Source: Lentzea waywayandensis (GTDB taxonomy: Bacteria; Actinomycetota; Actinomycetes; Mycobacteriales; Pseudonocardiaceae). Taken from it: DNA of 64,000 nt. Shown here piece by piece: positions 33,826-42,776 of the stretch (its first letter is position 1; each line of letters opens with the position of its first letter). The notes below the pieces were generated by a model, which saw only the letters and a list, made by a program, of their open reading frames with translations, did not search any database and was not told the DNA's origin. The position numbers were made by a program, and so were the translations under genes. Location of the stretch: NCBI RefSeq assembly GCF_900115955.1, contig NZ_FOYL01000001.1, positions 310,001 through 374,000 of the forward strand. Reading direction: 5' to 3'.

Positions 33826-35237
33826 GAGTCGTCGTGGTGGGCGCTGGCCCCGCTGGAATGGCCGCCGCTCGCACCGCCGCCGACGCGGGCGCCGAGGTCG
33901 TGATGGTCGACTCGGAGCCGGACGCGGGTGGGCAGTACCTGCGCGGCAGGGCCAGGTTCAGCCACACCGGGGTCACGCACCTCCGGAACACCGAGGTATG
34001 GATGGTGGAAGGCAACACACTGCACCTGAGGGGGCCCTCGGATAGAAGGGGTGAGTCGAGAGAGAACGAAGCCCCCTCCGCCGTCGCTGCCGCTCCCTGC
34101 GCCGCCACTGCCACCCCCAGCGCCGCCGCTGCCACCCCCAGCGCCGTCGCTGCCACCCCCTCCGCCGTCCCGGCCACCCCCAGCGCCGTCCCGGCCACCC
34201 CCAGCGCCGTCACTGCCACCCCCAGCGCCGCCGCTGCCACCCCCTCCGCCGTCCCGGCCAACCCACGCCTCCTCCACTTCGACGCGCTGGTCGTCGCCAC
34301 CGGCGCCTACGACCGGCCGCTCCCCTTCCCCGGCTGGGACGGCCCCGGCGTGATCACCGCGGGCGCCGCGCAGGCTCTCGCGAAGCAGGGCGTCACGCTG
34401 GCCGAACGCGTGATCGTCGCGGGGACCGGCCCGTTCCTGCTGCCGGTCGCGACGGCGTTGCAGGACCTCGGTGCCACGCTCGTCGGCGTCTACGAGGCGT
34501 CCTCCCCCACCAGGTGGCTGCGCGAGGCCAAGGCGATCACCGCGAACCGGCACAAGATCGGCGAGCTCGCGGGCTACCGGAAAGTGCTGCCACGCCTGGA
34601 GACCCGCACCGCCGTGATCGCCAAGCACGGTGACCGCGTGACGGTCGCGAAGCTCGACAGCCAGTGGCGCCCGGTCAGCCACCGCACCGTGCAGGCCGAT
34701 CTCGTCTGCATCGGCTACGGCTTCCTGCCCCGCACCGACCTCCTGCCGGACGCCAGCCGCACCGACGACTTCTACGACGTCGACGAACACCAGCGGACGT
34801 CGATCGAGCACGTCTACGCGGCCGGCGAGGTCACCGGCATCGGCGGCGCCGACCTCGCCGAGGCCGAAGGCGTCATCGCCGGAGCCGCCGCGGCCGGGCA
34901 GGAGCCACCGCGCAAGGCCGTGGAAGCCGTGCGCAAGGGCCGCCTGTTCGCGCAGGCCCTGGCCAGAGCGCACGCCGTGCAACCGGGCTGGCGGACGTGG
35001 CCGGCCCCGGACACCACCGTGTGCCGCTGCGAGAAGGTCCGCCTCGAAGATCTGGCCGACGCCTCCAGCATGCGCGAACTGAAGCTCACCAGCCGCGTCG
35101 CGATGGGCCGCTGCCAGGGCCGCATCTGCGCCCGCAACGCCGCCGAACTGACCGGCGTCCCGTTCGACGGCCAGCGCCGCGTGATCGCGGTCCCGATCCC
35201 CCTCGGCGAACTCGCCGCACTCCCGGAGGAGAAGTAG
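33822..35237 (+). CDS. D-hydroxyproline dehydrogenase alpha subunit with internal repeat insertion
   Basis: The 471-residue protein is a FAD/NAD(P)-binding oxidoreductase with VVVVGAGPAGMAAARTAADAG at its start and ATGAYDRPLPFPGWDGPGV before the second dinucleotide fold (VIVAGTGPFLLPVA). A C-terminal Cys cluster (CRCEK...CQGRIC) matches BFD-like iron-sulfur binding. Between residues about 84 and 148 lies an Ala/Thr/Pro/Ser repeat (unit near ATPSAVP), absent from the usual family plan and placed between a beta strand and the conserved FDALVVATGA. The flanking domain looks intact, so the gene is probably functional. Confidence 0.8.
   Translation: MRVVVVGAGPAGMAAARTAADAGAEVVMVDSEPDAGGQYLRGRARFSHTGVTHLRNTEVWMVEGNTLHLRGPSDRRGESRENEAPSAVAAAPCAATATPSAAAATPSAVAATPSAVPATPSAVPATPSAVTATPSAAAATPSAVPANPRLLHFDALVVATGAYDRPLPFPGWDGPGVITAGAAQALAKQGVTLAERVIVAGTGPFLLPVATALQDLGATLVGVYEASSPTRWLREAKAITANRHKIGELAGYRKVLPRLETRTAVIAKHGDRVTVAKLDSQWRPVSHRTVQADLVCIGYGFLPRTDLLPDASRTDDFYDVDEHQRTSIEHVYAAGEVTGIGGADLAEAEGVIAGAAAAGQEPPRKAVEAVRKGRLFAQALARAHAVQPGWRTWPAPDTTVCRCEKVRLEDLADASSMRELKLTSRVAMGRCQGRICARNAAELTGVPFDGQRRVIAVPIPLGELAALPEEK
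34066..34266 (+). repeat. 21-bp coding minisatellite in dehydrogenase alpha gene
   Basis: About nine degenerate 21-base units, each encoding a heptad such as ATPSAVP, ATPSAVT or ATPSAAA, follow one another in frame. The plus strand is strongly C-rich and the minus strand G-rich. All three plus-strand frames stay open, giving misleading Pro-rich alternatives. Confidence 0.9.
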
Positions 35238-35239
35238 TC

Positions 35240-36133
35240 ATGACCGAACGCCTCGACGGCGTCATCGTCGCCACCGCACTCCCCTACGCCGAAGACGCCG
35301 GTGCTCCGGCCGGACTGCGTCCCGACCTCGACAAGTTCGCCGAGCACTGCCGGTGGGTCGTCGAGAACGGCTGCCGCGGCGTCGGCCCGAACGGCTCGCT
35401 GGGCGAGTACTCGTCGCTGACCGACGCGGAACGCCGCGAGGTCGCCCAGACCGCCATCGCGGCGGTCAAGGGCCGCGGAATCGCGGTCATCGGCGTGCAC
35501 GGCGTGGGCGCCCACCAGGCACGTCACTGGGCCGAGCTGGCGGCCGAGGACGGCGCGGACGGTGTGCTGTGCCTGCCGCCGACGATGTACCGGGCCAACC
35601 GCGGCGAGGTCGTGCACCACTTCCGCGAGGTCGCGAAGGCCGGGCTGCCGATCATGGTCTACAACAACCCGATCGACACCAAGGTCGACCTGACGCCCGA
35701 CCTGCTCGCCGAGATCGGCCAGATCGAGAACGTCGTGGCGGTCAAGGAGTTCTCCGGTGACGTCCGGCGCGTGCTGGAGATCCGCGCGGCCGCCCCGCAC
35801 CTCACCGTCGTGGCGGGCGCGGACGACGTCGTGCTGGAGAGCCTGCTGATGGGCGCGACGGGCTGGTTCGCGGGCTACCCCAACGTGTTCCCCGCCGAGA
35901 GCGTCGAGCTGTACACCCTGGCCCTCGAAGGCAAGCTCGAAGAAGCCCGCAAGCTGTACGAGAAGCTCGTGCCGGCGTTCCGGTGGGACTCGCGCACCGA
36001 GTTCGTCCAGGCCATCAAGCGTTCGATGGACTTCGTCGGCCGCTACGGCGGTCCGTGCCGTCCCCCGCGCGGCCCGCTGAGCGCCGAGCAGCTCGCGCAG
36101 GTCGACGCGGACATGAAGCTGGCGACCTCATGA
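35240..36133 (+). CDS. DHDPS-family enzyme, probable pyrroline-4-hydroxy-2-carboxylate deaminase
   Basis: The 297-residue protein is a class I aldolase-like TIM barrel with the Schiff-base Lys in VVAVKEFSGD, the catalytic Tyr in IMVYNNP, and GPNGSLGEYSSLT in place of the GTTGE motif. In hydroxyproline operons the paralogue (LhpC type) deaminates and dehydrates pyrroline-4-hydroxy-2-carboxylate to alpha-ketoglutarate semialdehyde. The position between dehydrogenase and epimerase genes favours this over lysine biosynthesis. The stop overlaps the epimerase ATG. Confidence 0.85.
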   Translation: MTERLDGVIVATALPYAEDAGAPAGLRPDLDKFAEHCRWVVENGCRGVGPNGSLGEYSSLTDAERREVAQTAIAAVKGRGIAVIGVHGVGAHQARHWAELAAEDGADGVLCLPPTMYRANRGEVVHHFREVAKAGLPIMVYNNPIDTKVDLTPDLLAEIGQIENVVAVKEFSGDVRRVLEIRAAAPHLTVVAGADDVVLESLLMGATGWFAGYPNVFPAESVELYTLALEGKLEEARKLYEKLVPAFRWDSRTEFVQAIKRSMDFVGRYGGPCRPPRGPLSAEQLAQVDADMKLATS

Positions 36134-37122
36134 GGTTCGCCAAGTACTTCAGCGCCGTCGACTCGCACACCGAGGGCATGCCGACGCGGGTCATCACCGG
36201 CGGGGTCGGCGTGATCCCCGGCGAGACCATGGCCGAGAAGCGGCTGAACTTCATCAAGAACCACGACCACATCCGCAAGCTCCTGGTGAACGAGCCGCGC
36301 GGGCACGCGGCGATGAGCGGCGCGATCCTGCAGCCGCCGACCCGCCAGGACGCGGACTGGGGCGTGCTGTTCATCGAGGTCTCCGGCCTGCTGCCGATGT
36401 GCGGGCACGGCACGATCGGCGTCGCGACGGTGCTGGTCGAGACCGGCATGGTCGAGATGACAGAACCTGTCACGACCGTGCGCCTGGACACCCCGGCCGG
36501 GCTGGTGCTCGCCGACTACGACACCCGCACGAAGCTCGTGACGATCCGCAACGTCCCGGCGTACGCGCACGAGCTGGACGCCGCCGTCACCGTGCCCGGA
36601 CTCGGCGAAGTGCGCTACGACATGGCGTACGGCGGCAACTTCTACGCGATCGTGCCGCTCGCGGATCTCGGCATCCCGTTCGATCGCGTGGAAAAGGAAC
36701 GAATTCTGGCCGCTGGTCTGTCCATCATGGACGAAATCAACTCGGTGAACCGGCCGGTGCATCCGGTCGACGCGGCGATCAGCGGCTGCAAGCACGTCCA
36801 GTTCACCGCACCCGGCCAGGACGGCGCCGACTCGCGCAACGCGATGGCGATCCACCCCGGCTGGTTCGACCGATCACCCTGCGGCACAGGCACTTGTGCC
36901 CGGATGGCCCAGCTGCACGCCCGCGGCGAGCTCGGCATCGGCGAGGACTTCGTGAACGAGTCGTTCATCGGAACGAGGTTCATCGGCCGGCTGCTGGAGG
37001 AGATCCCGCTCGGCGACCGCACGGCCGTCGTGCCCACCGTGGCAGGTCGGGCGTGGATCACTGGCATGGGTCAATATTTTCTGGACGAGACCGATCCGTT
37101 TCCTGAGGGGTTCGCGCTCTAG
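36130..37122 (+). CDS. 4-hydroxyproline 2-epimerase (proline racemase family)
   Basis: The 330-residue protein has both catalytic cysteines of the racemase/epimerase class, in MCGHGTIG and SPCGTGTC. That excludes the dehydratase class, which has Thr at the second site. It interconverts trans-4-hydroxy-L-proline and cis-4-hydroxy-D-proline, the first step of the pathway. It is the last gene of the operon, overlapping the deaminase stop. The alpha-ketoglutarate semialdehyde dehydrogenase needed to finish the pathway is not in the window. Confidence 0.88.
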   Translation: MRFAKYFSAVDSHTEGMPTRVITGGVGVIPGETMAEKRLNFIKNHDHIRKLLVNEPRGHAAMSGAILQPPTRQDADWGVLFIEVSGLLPMCGHGTIGVATVLVETGMVEMTEPVTTVRLDTPAGLVLADYDTRTKLVTIRNVPAYAHELDAAVTVPGLGEVRYDMAYGGNFYAIVPLADLGIPFDRVEKERILAAGLSIMDEINSVNRPVHPVDAAISGCKHVQFTAPGQDGADSRNAMAIHPGWFDRSPCGTGTCARMAQLHARGELGIGEDFVNESFIGTRFIGRLLEEIPLGDRTAVVPTVAGRAWITGMGQYFLDETDPFPEGFAL

Positions 37123-37133
37123 TCACTACAGTC

Positions 37134-38006
37134 ATGCGCGTGACAACGACGCCCAGTCTGGAAGCGCTGCTGCGCATCGGACCGTTCCACTCGGCGCTGC
37201 GCGCGGCCATCCGCAGGCGTGGCCTGACCCTGGAACGGCTCCGGTTGCGCCTGGCACAGCAGGACGTGGCGGTGGCTCTGTCGACGCTGAGCGACTGGCA
37301 GCAGGGCCGGGTGCGGCCGATCTCCCCGAAGTCGCTCAAGGCCGTCACAGTCCTGGAGGAACTGCTGGAGGTGCCGCCCCGCGCGCTGATGACCCTGCTG
37401 GAGCACACCGGCCCGAGCGGCTGGCCGGACGTCGTGCCCGGCATGATGCCCGGCTTCAACGCCAACGACCTGGAGATCCTCTCCCGGCACGACCGGGTGT
37501 TCGTGGACGCCGCCAGGCACGCGTCCCGCGTCGACGTGCAGATGGTCGTCCGGGCCCGCCGTGACGGCGTCGACCGCTTCTACGCGCACTACTTCTGCGA
37601 CGACTCGGTGGAGACCGCGCAGCTGCGTCAGGAAGCCGTGCGCAACTGCCGTCTCGGCCGGTCCACGCGCGACGAGGCCGAGCGCGTGGTCGTGGACGAG
37701 CTGCTGTTCGACAAGCCGTTGCTGGAGGGCGAGACCTGGGTCTTCGAGTTCGTGGCACACGACCCGACGCAATTGGACAGCATCGAGTACGCCCACGGCG
37801 TGCGGTGTTTTCTCGCGCAGAGCCTGATCGAGGTGCACTTCGACCCGGCCGCGCGGCCCGTCGACCCGCACGTCTACCTCCAGGACTGGGAGGAGCCGGA
37901 ACCGCACCGGACGATCGACCTGGAACTGGACCACACGAACTCCGTGCACCACTTCGAGACTGATGTGTCGGTGAACTGGGTAGGTATCCGCTGGAGGTGG
38001 GCGTAG
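37134..38006 (+). CDS. Helix-turn-helix regulator with C-terminal sensor-like domain
   Basis: The 290-residue protein begins with an XRE-like helix-turn-helix (LRAAIRRRGLTLERLRLRLAQQDVAVALSTLSDWQQGRVRP). The long C-terminal part is rich in beta strands and charged residues and I do not recognise it. Proteins of this kind occur in many actinobacteria without a known role. The gene follows the epimerase by 11 bases and is immediately followed by the VOC gene (TAG then ATG), so they may share a transcript. A link to hydroxyproline use is possible but not shown. Confidence 0.65.
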   Translation: MRVTTTPSLEALLRIGPFHSALRAAIRRRGLTLERLRLRLAQQDVAVALSTLSDWQQGRVRPISPKSLKAVTVLEELLEVPPRALMTLLEHTGPSGWPDVVPGMMPGFNANDLEILSRHDRVFVDAARHASRVDVQMVVRARRDGVDRFYAHYFCDDSVETAQLRQEAVRNCRLGRSTRDEAERVVVDELLFDKPLLEGETWVFEFVAHDPTQLDSIEYAHGVRCFLAQSLIEVHFDPAARPVDPHVYLQDWEEPEPHRTIDLELDHTNSVHHFETDVSVNWVGIRWRWA

Positions 38007-38681
38007 ATGATCACTACCGACTTCGTGCCCGGAGCGCCTGCCTGGATCGATCTGGGCACGTCCGACGAGGCCGCAGCGGCTGAGTTCTACGGGCGCGTGC
38101 TCGGCTGGGGGTACCAGCCGCTCGAGACCCCGGGCTCCGGCGTGTTCACCCACGCGGGCCGGACGGTCGCCGGGCAGGTGTCCTCGCAGTCCGGTTCGTG
38201 GACCGTCCACTTCGCCGCGTCCGGTGCGGAGCCGGCGGCCGACGTCCGGCTGACCGATCCGCACGGCGGCGAGTTCGGCGTGTGGCAGGCGGGAGAACGC
38301 CCTGGGATCGGCGCGGTGTCGATCCCGGGGTCGCTGACGTGGCTCGAACTGCACTCCCCCGCGCCCAGCGCGTCGGCGGCCTTCTACCGTTCGCTGTTCT
38401 CGTGGGAGATCGAGCTGATTCCGGGTGCGCCCGGCCAGTTCCTGCGGCCGGCGGGCACGGGCGCCGGACGGCTGTTCGGCGCGATCGTCGCGGACACGCA
38501 GGCGTTCTGGCTGCCGTACTTCGAGGTGGCCGATGTGGATCAGGCCGCGGCCTCCGCGCCGGTCCTCCTCGCACCCCACGACCTGGACGGGGTCGGCCGG
38601 ATCGCGGTGCTCGTCGATCCGTTCGGAGCGCGGTTCGGGGTCATGCGTTCCGTTACCGTCGAAAGCCTCCCAAACTTCTGA
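38007..38681 (+). CDS. VOC-family (glyoxalase/bleomycin-resistance fold) protein
   Basis: The 224-residue protein has two tandem VOC modules (PAWIDLGTSDEAAAAEFYGRVLGW and LTWLELHSPAPSASAAFYRSLFSWE), each with the FYxxxFxW-type signature. The two-module layout resembles hydroxylase-like VOC proteins of streptomycetes. The metal ligands are not evident. The gene directly abuts the HTH regulator stop. Function unknown. Confidence 0.75.
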   Translation: MITTDFVPGAPAWIDLGTSDEAAAAEFYGRVLGWGYQPLETPGSGVFTHAGRTVAGQVSSQSGSWTVHFAASGAEPAADVRLTDPHGGEFGVWQAGERPGIGAVSIPGSLTWLELHSPAPSASAAFYRSLFSWEIELIPGAPGQFLRPAGTGAGRLFGAIVADTQAFWLPYFEVADVDQAAASAPVLLAPHDLDGVGRIAVLVDPFGARFGVMRSVTVESLPNF

Positions 38682-38702
38682 GTCGCCAGTTAGCGTGCGC
38701 TG

Positions 38703-41147
38703 GTGCAGTTGCCGTGGAGAGCCGCGCCCAGGGCCGCGCTGTCGAGTCCGCTCACGTTGCTGGTGAGCATCGCGACGACGTTGCTGCTGGGCTTCGTGGT
38801 GGCCGCGGCCGCACTGCATTCCTCCTCCGCGGGCAGTGCCGCTCTCGCCTACCAGCAGAGCCGGATGTGCCCGCATTCCGTGCATCCCTCGCTGGACGGG
38901 GACGGGATGCCGCTGGCCGCCGCCGCCGAGATGGCGGCGCGCAGCGACCTGGGCGCCGCCTACACGCCCATCGGCCGGCCCGACTTCAACGGGCTCGCGA
39001 CCTACGGCCGCTTCGGCTATCGGCCGGACGCCCTGTCGCACCTGACGGTGGTGCAGGGCGGTGGCACCGGGTTGTGGGTGCCGCAGACGATCGCCACCGC
39101 CGCTCGCGTGCAGATCGGCGATCGGCTGACCGGGTCCTCGCTGGTGGTGACCGCGATCTACGCCGACCTCGCACAACCCGTGTCCGGGTGGTGGTGTTCC
39201 GAGGCGAAGACCGTGGTGCCGAACCCGTTGGGCGGTGACGGCGCCAGCACGTCGGTGATCTGGGTGGCCTCCTCTTCGGACCTCGCCCTGCTGCCGCCGG
39301 AGTTCACGGGGTACGCCACGGTGTCGCTGCGTTTCCCGGTCGAGCCACCGGCGACGCTCGCCGAGGCGGAGGCGTTGCGGGACAAGGGCAACGCGCGGCT
39401 GACGTCGCTCGGGCTGTCGTTGACGCGGACCGATCTGCTGTCCGGTGCGATCACGGCGGCACGGACGTCGGAGCGCAACGTCTCGTCCGCGCTGCTGCCG
39501 TTGGTGATCATCAGCGTGCTGGTCGGGCTCGCGGGCGTGGGCACCGTGACCGTGCAATGGGCGCAACGCCGGCATTCCGAGCTGCGGCTGCTGTGGGTGC
39601 GCGGGGCGAGCCCGCTGTCCCTGGGCTTCCGCGGTGTGCTGGAGCTGGGGTTGCCGCTGGTCCTGGGCGGTCTGCTCGGGCTGGTGGCCGCGCGGCTGCT
39701 GTTGCCGTTGTACGCGCCGGGGGTCGTGCTGGCCGCCGGAACGCTGTGGGTGGCGCTGGGTCTCGTGCTGGCCGTGGTCGTGCTGAGCCTGGCGGTGACC
39801 GTGCTGGTGGCGGCCTGGCGGGCGCACCGGACGTTCCAGACTCAGGCCCGGACGCGACGGCTTTCGCTGGTGCCGTGGGAGCTGGTCGTCGCCGGACTGG
39901 CCGTGGTGGCTTGGGTCCGCCTGTCCCACAACGGGTTGGGCACGGCGTTGAAGCCGGGTTCGCTGCCCCGTGTCGACGTGGCCGCGCTGGCGTTCCCGCT
40001 GCTCGTGGTGCTGGCGGCGGCGTTGCTCGCGACGCGGCTGCTGCGCTGGTCGCTGGCCTGGTCGCACCACGTGCAGTGGTGGCGGGTTCCGGCCGCCCAG
40101 CTCGCGTTGCGCCGCCTGGCCGCGGCCGCCGGTCCCGTGACCGGGGTGCTGCTCGTGGGCGTCCTGGCGGTCGGCACCATCGCCGTCGGCAGCGCGGTGG
40201 CGGGCGCGCAGCAGTCGGCGCTGGACTCGAAGTCGGGCGTGTTCGTCGGTGCCAACAGCACGGTCCAGGTGTCGCAGGACATCGCGCTCGGCCGGGTCGC
40301 GCTGCCTTCGTCGTTGCGGGGCAACACCACTCTCGTCGGCGTGAGCACGGGCGCGCTGGTCGTGGACCCTGTGACGTTCACCGACGCCGCCGTTCTGAAC
40401 GACGCTCCCGCGGTGCGTTCGCTGCTCTCGGGGTTGCGGCGGGACGGGGAGATAGCGCAGGCCGTGCGCATCGGCCGTTCGGCGAACCAGGAGATCCAGG
40501 TCCCCGGCCTGCCGTTGCTCAAGCCCGTGGCGTCGCTGCCGTCGTTCCCGAAGCTCGGCACGCGCGGCTACGTGGTGGCCCGCGACTCGGTGCCCGCCGC
40601 CGAACAGGTCGGCTCGTGGCACCTGTGGTCGTCACTTCCGTTGTCCGCCTTGACTTCCGCTCTGCAAGCCGAGGGCATCCACTACACGAACGTCGCCGAC
40701 CGCGGCCGCGTCCTGGACGGCCTGCCGTTCCTGACCGTCGAGTGGACCTTCGGTTTCGTGGCGGCGATCGGCGTGGTCCTGGCCGTGGTCGCCGCCGTGG
40801 CGCTGCTGCTGGCCGTCGAGGTCCGTCGCCGTCAGAACGCCGTCTCCGGCGCGTTGTCGACCCGCATGGGCATGCGCCCGTCCGTGCTGTGGTCGAGCCA
40901 TCTCCTGGAGGTGGGCGCGTTGGCGTTGCTGGCACTCGGGATAGGCTCGGTGGCCTCGTTCATGAGCGCCGGGGCGGCCGTACCGCGGCTGGATCCCGCG
41001 CCGTGGCTGAACCCGGCCCCGATGCTGCCGGACCTGCTGCCGTTGCTGGGTTCGATGGTGACGTGCGGCGCTCTGGTGGTCGTCGTGGCGGCCTGGCTCG
41101 CGTTGCGCGGTGTGCGAACCGCGCGGATGGGAGAACTGCTCAGGTGA
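38703..41147 (+). CDS. FtsX/MacB-type ABC permease
   Basis: The 814-residue membrane protein has an N-terminal helix, a large extracytoplasmic domain with two Cys, and a first FtsX unit (about 265-345, ending GVGTVTVQWAQRRHSELRLLWVRGASPLS). More helices follow, then a second periplasmic segment and a final FtsX unit (about 680-814, RRRQNAVSGALSTRMGMRPSVLWSSHLLEVG). Proteins of this plan export or mechanically transmit signals rather than import. The GTG start lies 21 bases after the VOC gene. The stop overlaps the first ATPase start. Confidence 0.8.
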   Translation: MQLPWRAAPRAALSSPLTLLVSIATTLLLGFVVAAAALHSSSAGSAALAYQQSRMCPHSVHPSLDGDGMPLAAAAEMAARSDLGAAYTPIGRPDFNGLATYGRFGYRPDALSHLTVVQGGGTGLWVPQTIATAARVQIGDRLTGSSLVVTAIYADLAQPVSGWWCSEAKTVVPNPLGGDGASTSVIWVASSSDLALLPPEFTGYATVSLRFPVEPPATLAEAEALRDKGNARLTSLGLSLTRTDLLSGAITAARTSERNVSSALLPLVIISVLVGLAGVGTVTVQWAQRRHSELRLLWVRGASPLSLGFRGVLELGLPLVLGGLLGLVAARLLLPLYAPGVVLAAGTLWVALGLVLAVVVLSLAVTVLVAAWRAHRTFQTQARTRRLSLVPWELVVAGLAVVAWVRLSHNGLGTALKPGSLPRVDVAALAFPLLVVLAAALLATRLLRWSLAWSHHVQWWRVPAAQLALRRLAAAAGPVTGVLLVGVLAVGTIAVGSAVAGAQQSALDSKSGVFVGANSTVQVSQDIALGRVALPSSLRGNTTLVGVSTGALVVDPVTFTDAAVLNDAPAVRSLLSGLRRDGEIAQAVRIGRSANQEIQVPGLPLLKPVASLPSFPKLGTRGYVVARDSVPAAEQVGSWHLWSSLPLSALTSALQAEGIHYTNVADRGRVLDGLPFLTVEWTFGFVAAIGVVLAVVAAVALLLAVEVRRRQNAVSGALSTRMGMRPSVLWSSHLLEVGALALLALGIGSVASFMSAGAAVPRLDPAPWLNPAPMLPDLLPLLGSMVTCGALVVVVAAWLALRGVRTARMGELLR

Positions 41148-41743
41148 TCCGCGCTTGTGGCGTAGGAGTGTCGTACGGTTCCGTGCGCGCCGTCGCGGAC
41201 ATGTCGCTGTCGATCGCGCCCGGCCTCACCGTCCTTTCCGGACCTTCCGGTTCCGGCAAGTCGACGTTGCTGCGCGTGCTCTCGCTGATCGAGCGGCCGT
41301 CTCTCGGCGAGGTGTTCGTGCACGACGTGGCGACCTCGTCCCTGTCGTGGGCGGAGCTGCGGGCGTTGCGGCGCAAGGAGATCGCCGTCGTCTTCCAGAA
41401 CCCGGCGGACAACCTGATCTCGCACCTGACCGTCGGCGAGAACCTGCGGGCGGCCGGCGCCTCGGACTGTTCGTTGCTGGATCAGCTCGGGCTGGGCGGG
41501 TCCGCGACCTGGCGGATCGGTGCTCTGTCCGGTGGTCAGCAACAACGTCTGGCGTTCGGGTGCGCCCTCGCCCGTGGCGCTTCGGTCGTGATCGCCGACG
41601 AGCCGACCTCGCAGCTCGACGTGAAGTCCGCTGATCTCGTGCTGGAGACCCTGGAATCTCTGCCGGTGCCGGCCGTGGTGGCGTCACACGACCCGCGGCT
41701 CGTGTCGCTGGCGGACCTGTGCGTCCCCCTGGCCGCGTCATGA
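41144..41743 (+). CDS. ABC ATPase (MacB/LolD type), first of two
   Basis: The 199-residue ATPase has Walker A GPSGSGKST, Q-loop VVFQNP, signature LSGGQQQR and Walker B VIADEPTSQLD. GTG 41144 overlaps the permease stop, and its own stop overlaps the second ATPase start (ATGA), so all three genes are coupled. It pairs with the FtsX-type permease. Confidence 0.85.
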   Translation: MIRACGVGVSYGSVRAVADMSLSIAPGLTVLSGPSGSGKSTLLRVLSLIERPSLGEVFVHDVATSSLSWAELRALRRKEIAVVFQNPADNLISHLTVGENLRAAGASDCSLLDQLGLGGSATWRIGALSGGQQQRLAFGCALARGASVVIADEPTSQLDVKSADLVLETLESLPVPAVVASHDPRLVSLADLCVPLAAS

Positions 41744-42357
41744 TCCGGGCGGACGGCGTGCACCGCGCGTTCGGCGGGGTGTCCGTGCTGCGCGGGGTGG
41801 ATCTGGCCGTCGCGGCCGGTGAGCTGGTCACCTTGAGCGGCCCGTCCGGCTCCGGGAAGACCGCTCTGCTGTCCCTGTTGTGCGGGTTCGACTTCCCGGA
41901 CAGCGGGTCGGTGTCGCCGGGGCCGGCCTCCTGGTCCGCCTGCGCGGTTCTGCCGCAGTCGCTCGGGCTGGCCTCCGAGCTGACGCTGGAGGAGAACGTC
42001 GCTCTGCCGTTGCGGCTGGCAGGGCGTGAGGTGGCCGGGGTGTCCGAGCTGCTGGCGGAGCTGGGGATCTCCGAGCTGGGTGCCCGGTATCCCGGTCAGG
42101 TCTCGTTCGGGCAGCAGCAGCGGGCGGCTCTGGCACGCGCTGTCGTGACGCGGCCTTCAGCGCTGCTCGCGGACGAGCCGACCGCGCACCTGGACGCCGT
42201 GAGTGCTGTGGCGGCCGTGGGCCTGCTGCGGCGGGTCGCCGACGAAGGCGCCGCGGTGCTGATCGCCACGCACCACGACGCCGTGCACGCCGTCGCCGAC
42301 CGCGTACTGCTGCTCGCCGACGGACAGGTTCAGACCGCCGGCGGCCTGTCCTCATAA
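41740..42357 (+). CDS. ABC ATPase (MacB/LolD type), second of two
   Basis: The 205-residue ATPase has Walker A GPSGSGKTA, signature VSFGQQQR (a variant lacking the usual SGG) and Walker B LLADEPTAHLD. It is only distantly like its neighbour, so it is not a recent duplicate. One permease with two different ATPases could form a heterodimeric transporter with one degenerate site. The 3' end overlaps the convergent Lrp gene by 28 bases. Confidence 0.85.
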   Translation: MIRADGVHRAFGGVSVLRGVDLAVAAGELVTLSGPSGSGKTALLSLLCGFDFPDSGSVSPGPASWSACAVLPQSLGLASELTLEENVALPLRLAGREVAGVSELLAELGISELGARYPGQVSFGQQQRAALARAVVTRPSALLADEPTAHLDAVSAVAAVGLLRRVADEGAAVLIATHHDAVHAVADRVLLLADGQVQTAGGLSS

Positions 42358-42776
42358 GGCGTGGACAGCACGACCGTCGTCCGCGTCGAGACGTTCGCCG
42401 ACTCCCGGATCTTCTGGAGGAGCTCCTCCAGCGCGACCGGCGAGGCGACGCGGACGCGCAGGACGTAGGAGGCGTCGCCTGCCACCGAGTAGCAGGCCTC
42501 GATCTCCGAGAGGTGCTCCAGGCGCTTCGGGTAGTCGTCCGGCTCGGCGGGGTTGATCGGGAACAGCGAGATGAACGCGGACATCGGCAGGCCGATCTCC
42601 GTGCCGTCCAGCCGGGCCGCGTAGCCCTTCACGATGCCGCGCTGTTCGAGGCGCTTCACGCGTTGGTGCACGGCCGACACGGACAGGCCCACGCGCTCGG
42701 CCAGGTCGGTGAAGCTGCACCGGCCGTCCGAGGCGAGTTCCTTCAGTATCGCTCTGTCGATCTGCTCGAGGGTCAA
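42330..42776 (-). CDS. Lrp/AsnC-family regulator
   Basis: The 148-residue protein has the Lrp helix-turn-helix (IDRAILKELASDGRCSFTDLAERVGLSVSAVHQRVKRLEQRGIVKGY) and a RAM-like ligand domain (VLRVRVASPVALEELLQKI). It would form oligomers that sense an amino acid. Its TTG start overlaps the M24 peptidase stop by 4 bases (TTGA), so it is co-translated with a peptidase, suggesting control by released amino acids. It overlaps the ABC ATPase 3' end by 28 bases. Confidence 0.85.
   Translation of the reverse strand: MTLEQIDRAILKELASDGRCSFTDLAERVGLSVSAVHQRVKRLEQRGIVKGYAARLDGTEIGLPMSAFISLFPINPAEPDDYPKRLEHLSEIEACYSVAGDASYVLRVRVASPVALEELLQKIRESANVSTRTTVVLSTPYEDRPPAV

Noticed and set aside
34051-34353. 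Proline-rich reading frame and Gly-rich antisense frame over the minisatellite
   Set aside because: All frames stay open because the repeat unit is C-rich and 21 bases long; only the frame continuous with the dehydrogenase has conserved flanks.
37119-40622. Very long open frame on the minus strand (over 1100 codons)
   Set aside because: It is the shadow of an HTH regulator, a VOC protein and the FtsX permease on the plus strand. Its composition (Arg/Gln/His-rich) is typical of antisense frames in high-GC DNA, and no domain is visible.
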